NCBI RefSeq assembly: GCF_037975245.1
Contig: NC_092562.1
Coordinates: 25,169,054-25,233,053 of the forward strand
From: Apostichopus japonicus
Lineage: Eukaryota > Echinodermata > Holothuroidea > Aspidochirotida > Stichopodidae
Reading direction: 5' to 3'
Length of the DNA: 64,000 nucleotides
The notes beneath the pieces are model-generated. The model was not told the DNA's origin. It ran no database searches and saw only the letters and a list, made by a program, of their open reading frames with translations. Made by a program: the position numbers and the translations under genes. This document shows positions 53,601 to 63,795 of this stretch, one piece after another. Positions within the stretch are counted from its first letter, which is position 1; each line of letters begins with the position of its first letter.

Positions 53601-56600
53601 TTTCCTTTCTTGTTCTATTTCGTATAAAGCATAAAACCGAACACGATGACAGTGGTGTGTAGTATATTTATAATCCATATCAAACGTACAAGATCATAAC
53701 ACATAGCATTGTGGAAATAATCAGTACATCGTATGTCAGCCATGTCAGTTCACCAAAAACTGTCGGTTGATGAAAAGGATTTCAGAAGCAACAATTATTC
53801 CATTGTTGTGGATGAAAGAAATACTTGAAATGATATTTATTGATAGACAATCAACTTTTAAACAGTAATATTATCGAAGGCCTACCTCATGTGTACTTTT
53901 CATGGGTGGGTAAACAATTTCGACGGTACACAAGGTAATATCATGATCCATTAGTTATGAAACTTGCATCTAACGCCTTAATCTGGTAATTTGAAACTCA
54001 ACATTTCTAGTTTTAGCCTCCCAGTGAAACACCTAAGGCAGAGAAAATGTGACTTCTTCTACTGCCCTTTGTGATGGCGCATAGGGGCGGCATGAAACCA
54101 AACATGCACATGTAATATGTGTAACAGAATACTTCATTGAGTTTCTAATGAGCTTGAAATGTCTTGTATTATGCAATCATTTATTAAAACAGAATGGAGT
54201 TTTTGTGGGATGCGTAAGTCTGGGCATTCGTGATCAGGCTATACGTACAGACTAAACGTAAGCAAAGAAGAATTGTTGCGACTTGGCGAGAGGGTGGAGT
54301 GCGGTGGGGGTGAGAAGGGGGTAAGCAGACGGTCTCCTTTCACCTTTGTGTGAAAATTGATGGCGCCAAATAAGAAAAAAAGTGGTGACAGATTTGAAGC
54401 TAAAGGGCAACATGCCTTGTAAGATTAAACCAATTGAACTACTGTTAGTTCATGTGCAAAACTTAGAATAGCTACATATAGCAAAATTATCCGGAGAAAG
54501 TTTTCGCAAACTTTGTAAAAACTACAAAAGCCGACAATTTTTTTTAAATCCACCCGGACGCCAATATATAAGATAGGAAAATGAACAAGGATATTTCCAA
54601 GGAAATTCGGATGTACGGTAACCCTACCTATGGTCGATGAGTTTCAATGAAAGATTCAACAAAAGGCAGTTCACTACATTCGATCCCATTCAATACGCTC
54701 GTATAGTATATATATAATGGAACTGAGGTTCAATGTAAGTCACAACGCCAGTTAGAATTATCTATATTTTCTTAGTTTTATTTTAAATTTTTATGATCGT
54801 CTTTTTAGATGAGAGTGATGATGAGCTCGATGAAGACGAGTTCAAAGATAACTTGGAGGAGATCCAAAAGGAGAAAATGGTAATCAATTACAAAACACCC
54901 ACATTGCGTCAAGTGGAGTTAATGCATTAATAAATTCGTGTAATCAGTGACATAGCATGGAGCAACCTGGTCCCGGTGCAGCAATAGAAATGTTCATCCC
55001 CCACTCCAAAGGGAAAGTCAACGTTCACCCAAACCCAAGAATCGCTTGGGCTAGGCTGTTATTTGGCACCTCTAGGCGCGGCTATTGATATGGCATTCTC
55101 AAGTAAGTTTTAAATACATTTGCGACGCCGGTTTGAAGGTAGTTCCAGTGGACAGGTAAATCTGGTGCACTGTATATAGTACACCGGGGGTGACTGTTTG
55201 AAATTGTGCACACTTGAGTGTGTGTTGTGGCAAGTTACTAGTGACCAGGGTTAACTGTTGTAAAAGTTGTAAGAATGCGTTAATTCATGACAGAGAACCA
55301 ATACAGTACAATATAAATTATATGTATACAAGTTACAGTGCAAACATGAAGGTTTATTATTTTCAGGTTGCTGTAAGAGAAGTTACTTCTGGGATGGCTC
55401 ATCTAAGAAAGGAACTAAAGGTGAATATAGATATAAATTAGTATTGGAATAAGAAAAACTTTACGTCATCATTATGACGTCACTTATTTTCTAATGATGT
55501 TTAACATGTTCTTATATATTCATATCGCAGTTTAATAAATAAAAAAGCAAGAATTATTGTAAGGGACCATTAACCGAACATCTTCTTTTCATTGTGTGAT
55601 TGAAAGCTTATTATCTCGAATACCTCTCCAAACAAGCTTAGATTAATATCGTTTGGCGTTAGCGATTTCGTAATGTTTAAAGTCACATGATGAGAACCAA
55701 GTTATGTCGATACTTAATGTCATATAGAATCAAAGTGCTTGTCTATAAGAAAGAGAGAGAGGGAGAAAGAAAAACAGTTTAAGAGATCAGAACTAGAGCA
55801 GCTTGTTCAAACTTTCTTTTGCCAGTGAAATAATCCCAAACACCTTAAAGGAAACATAATTACTTGTCAAAGGTCACGGTGTTCAGTTTTCCGCGCCAGT
55901 ATTCGCATAAGGCCATAACGCTGTCTGCCAATCCGTCCTGTTTTATGCTGCTGCTATGGTTACCTCCCAGCTCCTCCACTTGCCCTACTTTCTTCCTTCA
56001 CTAGTTCAGTAGCATTGGCATTTATTAAATATAGTTGATATAGTTAAATATAATTGATAGTTCGGCTCCTTTAATGTAAATTGCAACTTTTGAAATGGTT
56101 ACATGTAACAATACACAACATTTTCACCGAAGTGTACCGGCCACTGTCTTATCATGTAATTCTCAAATATGTTACGACCAACTAAATATCAATTTATTTG
56201 CATTTGCTTCTATACAGGGTACTGTATTCTGTCCGTTGACCGAAGCCGCTCGGCATCATTCGAAGTTTTCTTCGTCGCCTTTGCGTTTTGATGGCATTCA
56301 AATAAAGATTAGCCATGATGCCTCTGAAATGTCGTTCAAGGAAGGGTCCGAATATTATTTGAAAGAATATTTTCCAGGTGAAACTACTTATCGCATACCT
56401 GTTGGTTATGACAAGAGCAAAAAAGAAGTAAAAGATCTAAAGAAAGATCTTGGAAAACGCCAGCTTTCCCACATCCCTGACGAAGATATTCCCGATAAGC
56501 CCACAATTCTATCTGACAGAAAAGGTAACATTGCTAACGAGAACATAGCAAGTTGCTTTGAGAAGTGGGGTAAAGAAAAAGAGAAGAGAATGATGATATT

Positions 56601-58638
56601 TACGGATTTGAGGTTTCCAGACCAAAATGTTCATTATCCTGCAGGTTTTGTAAGTACGAATGGGGATTTCGACGTTTTGGTCCTCTGCGATGAGTTTATC
56701 CTCTTCTGCCAAGTTAAGGGAGCAGATGAAAGTTGCCTGATTGGTGGCAAGAGAAGTACGTTAAAAAAAGCATGGGAGCAAGCTGACAAAGATCTTCTTC
56801 GTTTTGGTGAAGCCACAAGAGATTTATCGTTCATTTCCAATCTTCAGATGCACACCGCTATCGCAATGCCTAATTTGATCTCCGACAGTCTGGAGGTCTT
56901 GGGTGTTTGCAAGTATCACCGCCGATTCATACTGTGTAAGAGTGATATGGAACCGTTTTCTCGGTTTAATGCTTGGTTATCCAACATTATTAACCCAAAG
57001 AACGAAGAACTTACCAAGATTGCGACAGAAGACTATCAAACCCTATGTGCCAGATTCGTCGGTTTAATTTCAAAAGTACCAATACCCACGGAAAGACAGA
57101 TGATCCTAGATACTGATGAGATTGTTAACCCAAAATACTACGTTAATTGCAAAAGAAAACTCTATGCAATCTTAACACCAGACCAACATCGGCTAGTTGA
57201 GGCTGACAAGAAATTAGCGATAATTCGAGGTGAATTTGGAACTGGTAAAAGCCTAGTTTTGTTGGCAAAAGTTTTGAGAAGTTTGGAAGACGCGAACAAC
57301 ACATCTCAACCGATGATAATATCCATGGCCAGCATCGGCAATGATGGACACTGCTATCACAAGACGAAGTTTGAAGCTGTACATCACCTTAAGGAAATAA
57401 TTAGTTTGCCCCCTGAGAAACAAGACAAAGTTGTGTTTAGTTTCAGCGACCTGATCAGCGATTACTTTCGTTCGAAAGATTTGGTAAGAGATGAAGTGAG
57501 AACATTGGTTACTCCTGAGCTATTTCAAGGAATCTTATCGTCAAAGATCAACACAGCAAAACATGACGTTCATTTCTTCTTCGATGAGGTTCCGTCGTCC
57601 TTTCTGGAGAAATGCGAGTCTGTATTTGGAGAATTCGTCACAGATTTTGCTAACAGTTATATGTGGTTGGCTATAGCCGCTCATTCGTCAAAACCAACAC
57701 AATCACTTCATCTGAAGTATGAAGCTGTGATCGATAGGTTGATCAAAAAAGGTTATGATGATGCTCGGCTGACTAGGAGCATGCGTATTCCAAAGAATGT
57801 CTTCAACCTTGTACGGTGGATGCAAGAGAACGAATGCCCTGACTTGGATGCCATTTCCTGTGGTCATGTTATTCCTGGTCCGAAACCACTTTTCTTTGAG
57901 GTCCCGAAATGCATTTGCCAACATTCGAAAATGAAAATTAAGTTTGACGATATATTAAGGTGTCAATGCATTGAAAAAAGATTTACCGTCACTATTCAAA
58001 ATGTAATGACGAAATTTGACTTAATCGGTCAAGCTAAAAATCCACCTACTTTATCGAAATGCACTATTCTAATTTGTACAATCTTAGGTTCAAAACTCGC
58101 AAAGCCATTAATAGGCTTACTAACAAAGGCATATGCGTTGTTAAAAATAAAACTGAACTTCAACTTTGTCACTTTGCTTGACGAGCACTCTGACGACAAA
58201 GGGGATAGTCCGACTAATACAGAATTACGGGTGTTCGATCAATATACGTTCATGGGTTGCGAGAATGCTCTCATTATTGCCATTGATCCATACAGCTTGT
58301 TTCAATGTGGTAAAGGAAATCATTGGCCACACTCGATGAACGCCTTCACACGTACCACATCGCAGCACGTCCACGTCTGTTGGCCCAAGGATGAAGCGCT
58401 TCGAATGTGGCGTGGAGATTTGGACTCCCATGATGCTCTGACGGCAAGTCGCAAATATCTCACAGAAGAAGAAAAATACGCTCGGTTTGAATTTACCGAA
58501 AGTGGACGAAAAAGCACAAAGGATATAGTCGAAAAATTGGTCGAAACGAATCTAATCATCAAGATGCCTGTTTCAATGGACGAGGAAAAAATTTCTGTGT
58601 TACAGAGTGGTCTTAAAGCAATGAGTTTCAAAGGATGA
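44209..58638 (+). CDS. gene 2: NERD-like nuclease / SF1-helicase-like protein, six exons
   Basis: The exons are 44209-44314, 52114-52214, 53630-53654, 54809-54879, 55367-55420 and 56218-58638. Phases are the same as in gene 1, and the predicted protein is 925 residues. All key residues of gene 1 are kept: D271 and K286 of the nuclease-like core (again with Gln in CQVKG), Walker A GEFGTGKS (457-464), FFFDE, RSMRIP, the CxCxH...CxC insertion and FTRTT. Differences cluster after the QVK motif and between the motif-IV- and motif-V-like regions. Exon 3 lost the gene 1 acceptor and probably uses an AG three bases upstream in the aligned frame, which keeps phase. The frame is intact, so the copy looks functional. 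Function is unknown; transcript data would settle exons 1-5. Confidence 0.8.
44589..44668. repeat. (TA)n tracts beside the LTR
   Basis: Two TA tracts (44589-44618 and 44632-44668). The second ends exactly at the LTR boundary. Confidence 0.95.
44669..45341 (-). mobile_element. LTR of a Ty3/gypsy element (minus orientation)
   Basis: On the minus strand it starts TGTTATGATG and ends CTTCGTAACA, giving the usual TG...CA with TGTTA/TAACA inverted ends, 673 bp. Immediately before it on that strand is a purine-rich tract (TTTATGGGGGGA), the polypurine primer, so this is a 3' LTR. Confidence 0.8.
45342..46150. pseudogene. scrambled Ty3/gypsy pol fragments
   Basis: On the minus strand, 45461-45573 encodes the RNase H end (VHIPGMGNICADALSR, then stop) next to the polypurine tract. 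On the plus strand, 45570-45779 encodes RT palm with FGMKNAPSTF and GTYIDDVIIYSD. On the minus strand again, 45780-46074 encodes the following RT region, VTYLGHVVGGGKV to KELMRFGGMTGFYRK. The plus piece stops and the minus piece starts at the same conserved point (LNKS), so a short segment has been inverted. Flanking sequences at 45275-45405 and 46085-46213 are inverted copies of the polypurine tract and LTR start. It is inactive. Confidence 0.85.
46151..46225 (+). mobile_element. truncated second LTR end (plus orientation)
   Basis: After a G-rich polypurine tract (46137-46150), TGTTTTGATGTAGCATG begins an LTR in the opposite orientation to 44669-45341. It matches about the first 75 bp and then stops. 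Confidence 0.75.
46226..46659. other. gene 2 intron 1 sequence, no feature recognised
   Basis: Lies between the gypsy remnant and the antisense gene remnant. Nothing recognised. Confidence 0.35.
46660..47606 (-). pseudogene. PIN/CXC-type invertebrate gene, last exon, frameshifted
   Basis: The exon begins after the minus-strand acceptor CATTTTCAG at 47606. It reads HEGADTRMLLHAKYA, VVSSPDTDVLVLATTL, GLQCITGCDSVSALFLKGK, NDVRFDMFKK and ending WMTLPPAPESII. This order belongs to a large uncharacterised invertebrate family, often repeated in genomes, with a PIN/FEN-like acidic core. Near 46825-46830 the frame breaks. In the next frame the expected Cys-rich CXC-like tail is intact (CKKNKCQLPNAG, CTDLCQCKGCEN) and ends with an acidic tail and stop at 46660. 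A single-base indel therefore explains the early stop at 46713. Upstream exons were not found. It lies antisense inside gene 2 intron 1. Confidence 0.7.
47607..48934. other. gene 2 intron 1 sequence, no feature recognised
   Basis: Could hold upstream exons or flank of the antisense gene remnant, but I could not identify any. Confidence 0.35.
48935..49790 (-). pseudogene. LINE reverse transcriptase remnant
   Basis: On the minus strand, 49440-49620 reads KVGEMLNKYFTSLA..., as in the linker before the RT. The segment 49050-49235 reads KEHYGPISILSSVSKILENV and then YDFQSGFRQGSSTD, RT motifs of Jockey/CR1-type LINEs. After a frame change, LDLQEAFDTVN matches the first catalytic-Asp motif near 49000. 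Several stops and frame changes are present. Confidence 0.8.
49791..51146. other. gene 2 intron 1 sequence, no feature recognised
   Basis: Intronic, with a C run near 50090-50100. No supportable feature. Confidence 0.35.
51147..51620. repeat. local direct duplication, about 190 bp unit
   Basis: 51147-51335 is repeated at 51340-51620. Shared words include CAGCACTGAATAGGTG, ATCAGTTTTCCGTATCATGA and CTGACATCCAAAGCCGCACA. The second copy has an extra segment of roughly 100 bp in the middle (51456-51552). Confidence 0.85.
51621..52113. other. end of gene 2 intron 1
   Basis: Intronic. Alignable with gene 1 only from about 52064 (CCAGCGGCAA) to the acceptor TTGCAG. Confidence 0.45.
52114..52214 (+). 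CDS. gene 2 exon 2 (coiled-coil segment)
   Basis: Identical to gene 1 exon 2 over all 101 nt, including the donor CAG|GTATGA, although the upstream intron is unrelated. Confidence 0.8.
53630..53654 (+). CDS. gene 2 exon 3 (25-nt micro-exon, shifted acceptor)
   Basis: Where gene 1 has TATAGCAG|GAATCC, gene 2 has TATAAAGCATAAAACC. The CAG is lost, but TATAAAG gives an AG three bases earlier in the alignment. The exon then encodes HKTEHDDS plus one base and ends AGTG|GTGTGT. Phase is kept. The donor is weaker than GTGAGT in gene 1. Confidence 0.5.
54809..54879 (+). CDS. gene 2 exon 4 (acidic segment)
   Basis: 71 nt, acceptor CTTTTTAG, donor ATG|GTAATC. It encodes DESDDELDEDEFKDNL and the EKM ending. 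Confidence 0.75.
55367..55420 (+). CDS. gene 2 exon 5
   Basis: 54 nt, acceptor TTTTCAG, donor AAG|GTGAAT. It encodes VAVREVTSGMAHLRKELK. The following intron is 797 nt, the same length as in gene 1. Confidence 0.75.
56218..58638 (+). CDS. gene 2 exon 6: nuclease-like and helicase-like domains
   Basis: It starts after CTATACAG at GTVFCPLTEAARHH and runs 806 codons to TGA. Relative to gene 1, by hand count, about 20 of the first 169 residues differ, while the last 100 residues and the 3' flank are almost unchanged. The in-frame Met at 56095 lies in the intron. Confidence 0.92.
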   Translation, partial: GTVFCPLTEAARHHSKFSSSPLRFDGIQIKISHDASEMSFKEGSEYYLKEYFPGETTYRIPVGYDKSKKEVKDLKKDLGKRQLSHIPDEDIPDKPTILSDRKGNIANENIASCFEKWGKEKEKRMMIFTDLRFPDQNVHYPAGFVSTNGDFDVLVLCDEFILFCQVKGADESCLIGGKRSTLKKAWEQADKDLLRFGEATRDLSFISNLQMHTAIAMPNLISDSLEVLGVCKYHRRFILCKSDMEPFSRFNAWLSNIINPKNEELTKIATEDYQTLCARFVGLISKVPIPTERQMILDTDEIVNPKYYVNCKRKLYAILTPDQHRLVEADKKLAIIRGEFGTGKSLVLLAKVLRSLEDANNTSQPMIISMASIGNDGHCYHKTKFEAVHHLKEIISLPPEKQDKVVFSFSDLISDYFRSKDLVRDEVRTLVTPELFQGILSSKINTAKHDVHFFFDEVPSSFLEKCESVFGEFVTDFANSYMWLAIAAHSSKPTQSLHLKYEAVIDRLIKKGYDDARLTRSMRIPKNVFNLVRWMQENECPDLDAISCGHVIPGPKPLFFEVPKCICQHSKMKIKFDDILRCQCIEKRFTVTIQNVMTKFDLIGQAKNPPTLSKCTILICTILGSKLAKPLIGLLTKAYALLKIKLNFNFVTLLDEHSDDKGDSPTNTELRVFDQYTFMGCENALIIAIDPYSLFQCGKGNHWPHSMNAFTRTTSQHVHVCWPKDEALRMWRGDLDSHDALTASRKYLTEEEKYARFEFTESGRKSTKDIVEKLVETNLIIKMPVSMDEEKISVLQSGLKAMSFKG

Positions 58639-58749
58639 ATTTATCTCTGATGAAGAAATAATCATGTACATTTTCCAAAGAGATCTTTGAATTTACTAAA
58701 GTTTTCAAATTTTACCTACTTAATACTCAGATCAAAGGTCACATTCTAT

Positions 58750-59115
58750 AACAAAAAAAAACGCAACGTACTATTATTGGGGTATCTGAGGTGGCTAGAC
58801 CCTCTAAATCTTAGTACTTGGGACTATACATCGATGACAGTTTGACTATTATTGCCATGTCTCACAGATATTATCCAATGTATATTGTATTGAATCTCGT
58901 TTGACTTATGGTGCTTTCATTAACCAAAATGTAAAAGAGAATTATTTTCAATACTAATATTGTACCACATGTGATCTATACTGTACCTGTCTGGTCTGGA
59001 AGAATAACCGAAGTTTCTTTAAAAAAAAAAACATCAGCTATATCTAAAATATGTGGGAAATGTACGCTTTTGGTTGTTTAAAAAATTGTTACATTTGTTG
59101 ACAAATTCAAAAAAT
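58750..59115 (+). pseudogene. LINE reverse transcriptase C-terminal remnant (spacer copy B)
   Basis: Same degenerate segment as 38960-39320, including the GLYIDDSLT text, here with a changed codon just before it (GAG to TAG, a stop). Confidence 0.5.
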
Positions 59116-59310
59116 ATGATCGAAATGTTCAAAGGTTTTGTTGTAAAACATCCAAACACTGCAATTTATGACGCAGGATGCACAGAGGATCCATTTTGCC
59201 GCGACGTTTGGAGATGATTCTGTGGTTTGCCTAAATTCAATTATGTAATGAAAGCAACTCTCTGCCTATCAGGATGTATTTCTTCGTCTGCATCAAATTA
59301 ATTTGATGAA

Positions 59311-59311
59311 C

Positions 59312-59355
<44 letters not shown>

Positions 59356-59378
59356 TATATATATATATATATATATAT

Positions 59379-59443
<65 letters not shown>

Positions 59444-59462
59444 TATATATATATATATATAT
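59311..59462. repeat. (TA)n microsatellite
   Basis: Pure TA with three GATATA interruptions. Expanded relative to 39521-39632. Confidence 0.95.
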
Positions 59463-60206
59463 TCATTATATACAGACATAGATTTTAATTAACTCACACC
59501 ATAATCCAGTGCGGTCACTTTACCAATCTAGGATGCAGACCTACTTTATAGTCTGAGCTTCTATCCATAATGGTCCATGTCCCTGCCTACATCAGTCGGT
59601 ATTTATGAACCCCCCTCCCCTACCATTTTGAAATCCTGTGGACGCCACTGAAATTAGCTATTTTACTGCCTTAATAGCTATTTTACTGCTGGAATAAGTA
59701 TAACGCTTGGATAAGTACCTGAGGTAAATCTATTGAGATGTGAACATTCATAATATCATGGAGCCATTCCACTCAGTTTATTGATATACCAACACCTTTT
59801 ACATCGATTAGGTTCACTTCTTCACATATGCAAAGATAATTGAATACAAAAATGCATGCTATACAAATTTTTCCTTCCTAGAACAAGACTCCTTTAGTTG
59901 CTACTATATTATTTGATATTAACTACATGGGTCATTTGATTATAGAGCAACATGTTGAGTACTTGTACTCATACTAGTACCTTGGCAAAATGTCCCGAGT
60001 ACCAGGATGAGTACAAGGCCCTGAGTACAATTACAAAGCCGTATAAGTACGAGAACATGAAGTTAACTTTCCTGAACTAAAAAACACCTAGACTCCAGTA
60101 CGATTACTGATTAGAGTACCACAATTCTGCTCTGCTCGGTATAGGGTTTTTTAAATCATCATCATCATATATGCTTAAAACGCTACTTGTCTACGTTACA
60201 TTGAAC

Positions 60207-61072
60207 CTATCCTACTTGCCAACGTCTTAATTGGTGTTTACCAAGTATTGCGTTCTCGTATTTCATATTCAACCGATGGCCCTGTGCCTTACCACATCTT
60301 TCAAACACGTCATATTCATGACGTGTTCGATCACGATACTTCCTTCTCTCTTGAAGTTTGGGGTCGGTCAAAAAAGAAGGCAGACAAGTGCTCAACTTTC
60401 TCCATAAACCTTTTTTGTTCAATTTATTTCTTATCATAAAAGCTAGAGTGAACAATAGCCCATGAAGATGGACATAAGTCAAGAGCTAATATAGGCTGCG
60501 AGGCACTACAAGAGAAATCCATAAAATTGTTCGGCCTTCTCTCTCGCTGAGGTGTAGACTTGGTGCTGAACCTCCAACACATGTATGTCAGCATGATTGT
60601 ACTCCTTTCCAGCTGCTGTGAATTTATCCTTGTTTACCCTGGTGTTGTTCGTGTTTAGGTTCCTGAATAAGCGGCGTTTCCTGGTTCCTGTTTGTATGCA
60701 GTGGTCGTCAAACCATACCTTGTCACCAATCTTCTTGGATACAAGCTACCCTGTTATCTAAATCTCCGTAGCATCACTGATGATGGTGGTGGCGTTGAAG
60801 TGCAGGCTTCCTCTCGGTCAGTAGATCGAACGACAAGAGACCAGTCTGCATATGCAAGGAAGCCTCTCGTTCCCCAGCAATCAGCCTTTCCATACTGCCA
60901 AACTTTGCGCTTACATGGTTTGTCTCTTTAGAGTGGCACATTCAGCTTTACAAAGACGGGGTTGTGGTCCGACGGTCCAAGTCTTGCGTATATACTACAA
61001 GTAGCATCTAGATCAGTCATGACCAAGTCAAGAATCTGGTCTTCTCTGGTAGGTTCTTTGACACTCTGTTAG
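60207..61072 (-). pseudogene. LINE endonuclease-region remnant (spacer copy B)
   Basis: Same text as 40369-41222, including ARLGPSDHNPVFVKL on the minus strand and the following stop. The endonuclease part shows no difference by eye. Confidence 0.7.
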
Positions 61073-61509
61073 TCCCAGAGTGACAAGGGAGGAGCTATTT
61101 AGATGGCAACTCCCTGCTGTGACGTTACTGAAGGAAAATAAAATAGGGACAGTTACTTAACTTTGACTGAATTTCCAAGAAATGAAAGGGACATTCTGCT
61201 GGCAGACAATATTTTCCACCAGATGATTGGTTCCTGACCATTGAAGTTGTCATAACTGGTAAACGTGTCGGAACTAGTCGGAACCAATACCTTTCTAAAC
61301 TATACTCCAACATCATGCTCTCAAAGCACTGCTATTGACAGTACAAACAGTTCCTAACCTCGATCTGATAGAAACATGATATTTATACTGCTCATTCTGA
61401 CATTACGAGTGCTCTGACGTGGGACATGATACTACAGTATAGACAGAATGTCCAAATTGGGTGCTTTTTGGCCATGACCCTATGAATATTAATGATGTTA
61501 TGGTGACAA

Positions 61510-61700
61510 TGGTAAAAAGTTTTACATTGCAAAATTTTGGGGGCGAATCTGTTGGGCCCAATATGTTTTTGGCCCAAATGTTTGGGGACTCATTTTTAGA
61601 GGACAACTATATGTTTGAGCCACTTTGTTTGCGCCAACTATTTTTGGGACCATGTAGGCGCTAAAGATTATTGGGCCCATTTTTGAGGGGGGGGGGGGAA
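61510..61700. repeat. degenerate TTTGGGCCC/GGACC unit block (spacer copy B)
   Basis: Same block as 41660-41855, with a shorter terminal G run. Confidence 0.6.
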
Positions 61701-63439
61701 TTGGTCAAAATTTAAAAATTGCAATTACTCTACAACCTTACATCAGATTGTATCCAAACTTGCAGTACAGCTGTTTGTTAGTAGCTGGTACATGTGGGCA
61801 TAAAATATTATGATATTGGCTGTTGACATACTAAACTATTCCGGAAAGTCATGAATCACAGAGCCCAGGCTACAAAGGTTGTGCCACGGTGACCGTAAAG
61901 CGTTTAGTCTACTGGCCATACCTTCTTTGAGGCAATACTAGCAAAATAAACTAATAGTGGAATTTCCTGTTGGCAGATTGCCAAGAAAAGTGTTAACATC
62001 AATGTCAAGTAAAATGGTACAGTATGAAACAGGAGCGGACATCGAGTTGCAACAAAACCATTGCAGTATGTCTCGAGCCCTGTATTAGGGGTTAAATATT
62101 TCTTTTGGGTAAATTGAGCAAACATGTTTTTTTTCCAGAGTTGTTGCAACAATTTTACGAACAAAAAGTCGACATATCTTCTAGAATAATACTGTTAGTT
62201 TTAGGTATTCCATTTTAATTGCTTTCGTTACCCCGCGACAGTCGTAGCATCCAAAATATTGCTTTTCAGAGACGAACAATGATTTCCCTGCGCAGTGCAT
62301 TGACTTTTTCAAAGCTGGTAAACGTCGGCTGTATCGGGAAAGTCCCGGTAGAAAATAGTACCTGTGCGCTACTTGGACGATGCACGTGACGAAAAGACTC
62401 ACTGCCTAGCTGTCGATTGCTGCTCATATTCTCTGATGGAATAATTTATTACAATTATGTAAGTATATTCTCCGCAAGATCGTGGATTTTCCGTGATGTT
62501 TAAGCTTTGTCACGGTTTGTACTAAGAAACATGTTGAACATTTTCGCCGAACTCGTTTAGTCATACAAATACATTAAATGCCTAATACTTTGCCCACACT
62601 TGTAATCATTAAACTGGTATTTCAACTAAGTTTTTTTCAACAGATAAGTTAAAAGAACATTCATGGACAGAAATCGGATGCTCTGCTGATCACATTAAAT
62701 ACATCCTTAAAACTATGCCGTTTTAATGAACATAAGAACAGTGTCTATAGTGATTATGAGAATATGTTAGTACAAAATAGCGAAGTATTTCCGTGAACCA
62801 GGTTGGCACGTCCAAAGGATTACCTATCATTCCGCTATACCTGGAGTTAACTCGTTGAAACGCAGGTTCAAACTGCATCGCTTATCTCCGTTTTAATGTT
62901 AGCTCTACCTATATGCATGCTAAAAGCTAGTCTTGGTCAAGTCGTTTGTAATACTCCTTTCCTCGCCTACAAACTGTACATGCCTCAGAGTCCGCTTCTG
63001 CCTACCACGAATGTGCTTGCCCACTGTATTTTACATGCCAGAGGATCTGTCCGATACAATTCCTCAAAACCACAATGACACATGAACAGCAATGGGATAG
63101 CAAAACCCACTATGGCTCACATTCGTTGCAGTTGCACCTACACTAAAATTATAATTAATAATAATAAACTAAATACTACTATGGTTATACAAACTAAGGC
63201 TATATATTATATACCTAACGTTAGGCTTGGTCCGTGCCTGTAACTTGACAACATATATCTCTATTTCTTAGGTTCAAAGACTTTCGTAGGTTCTGCACCG
63301 ATTTTACAGAGATTTCCATCATTTCTGCTTTCATTTTATTCATATAACATGGGCTAGTCGGTCTCTCTCCGTCATTTTAACAAGTTCTGAGGCACTAAAT
63401 TCTTTGAATTTGTATACGTATTTTGACGTCATAACAGTG

Positions 63440-63617
63440 AACAGCGCCGCTAGCTTCAAATGAGACATTAGCATCAAAGTAGACAACAACTTTGAAGGAG
63501 ACAACAGCATCAGAGGAGACAACAACAACAGCAACAAAGGAGACAACAACATTGAAGGAGACAACAACATTAAATGAGACAACAACATCAATGGAGACAA
63601 CAACATGATAACAGACA
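63440..63617. repeat. GAGACAACAACAT minisatellite (spacer copy B)
   Basis: Counterpart of 43640-43815, with an added GGAGACAACAACATT-type unit and other unit changes. It is one of the few fast-changing parts of the spacer. Confidence 0.85.
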
Positions 63618-63787
63618 GAATGGTAGAAACAACATAATACATTGCCCTTTCGGCGTTCCATGCTCTAGCTGCGACGTCTATCTTCACTTCAGTCAACATG
63701 CTTGTTTGTGCAAGTGACACATCATTATGTTAAGTATGAAAACCAGACGGTAGCCAGCTTATGCGGAAACTGTATATAATGTACTTG

Positions 63788-63795
63788 CATATAAG
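63788..63795 (+). promoter_or_regulatory. TATA-like box of a third gene copy
   Basis: CATATAAG stands at the position of TATATAAT in gene 2, followed by the same GTGTGGTGAGCGTCTATGAAG leader. A second TGTATATAAT lies at 63771-63780. Confidence 0.6.
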
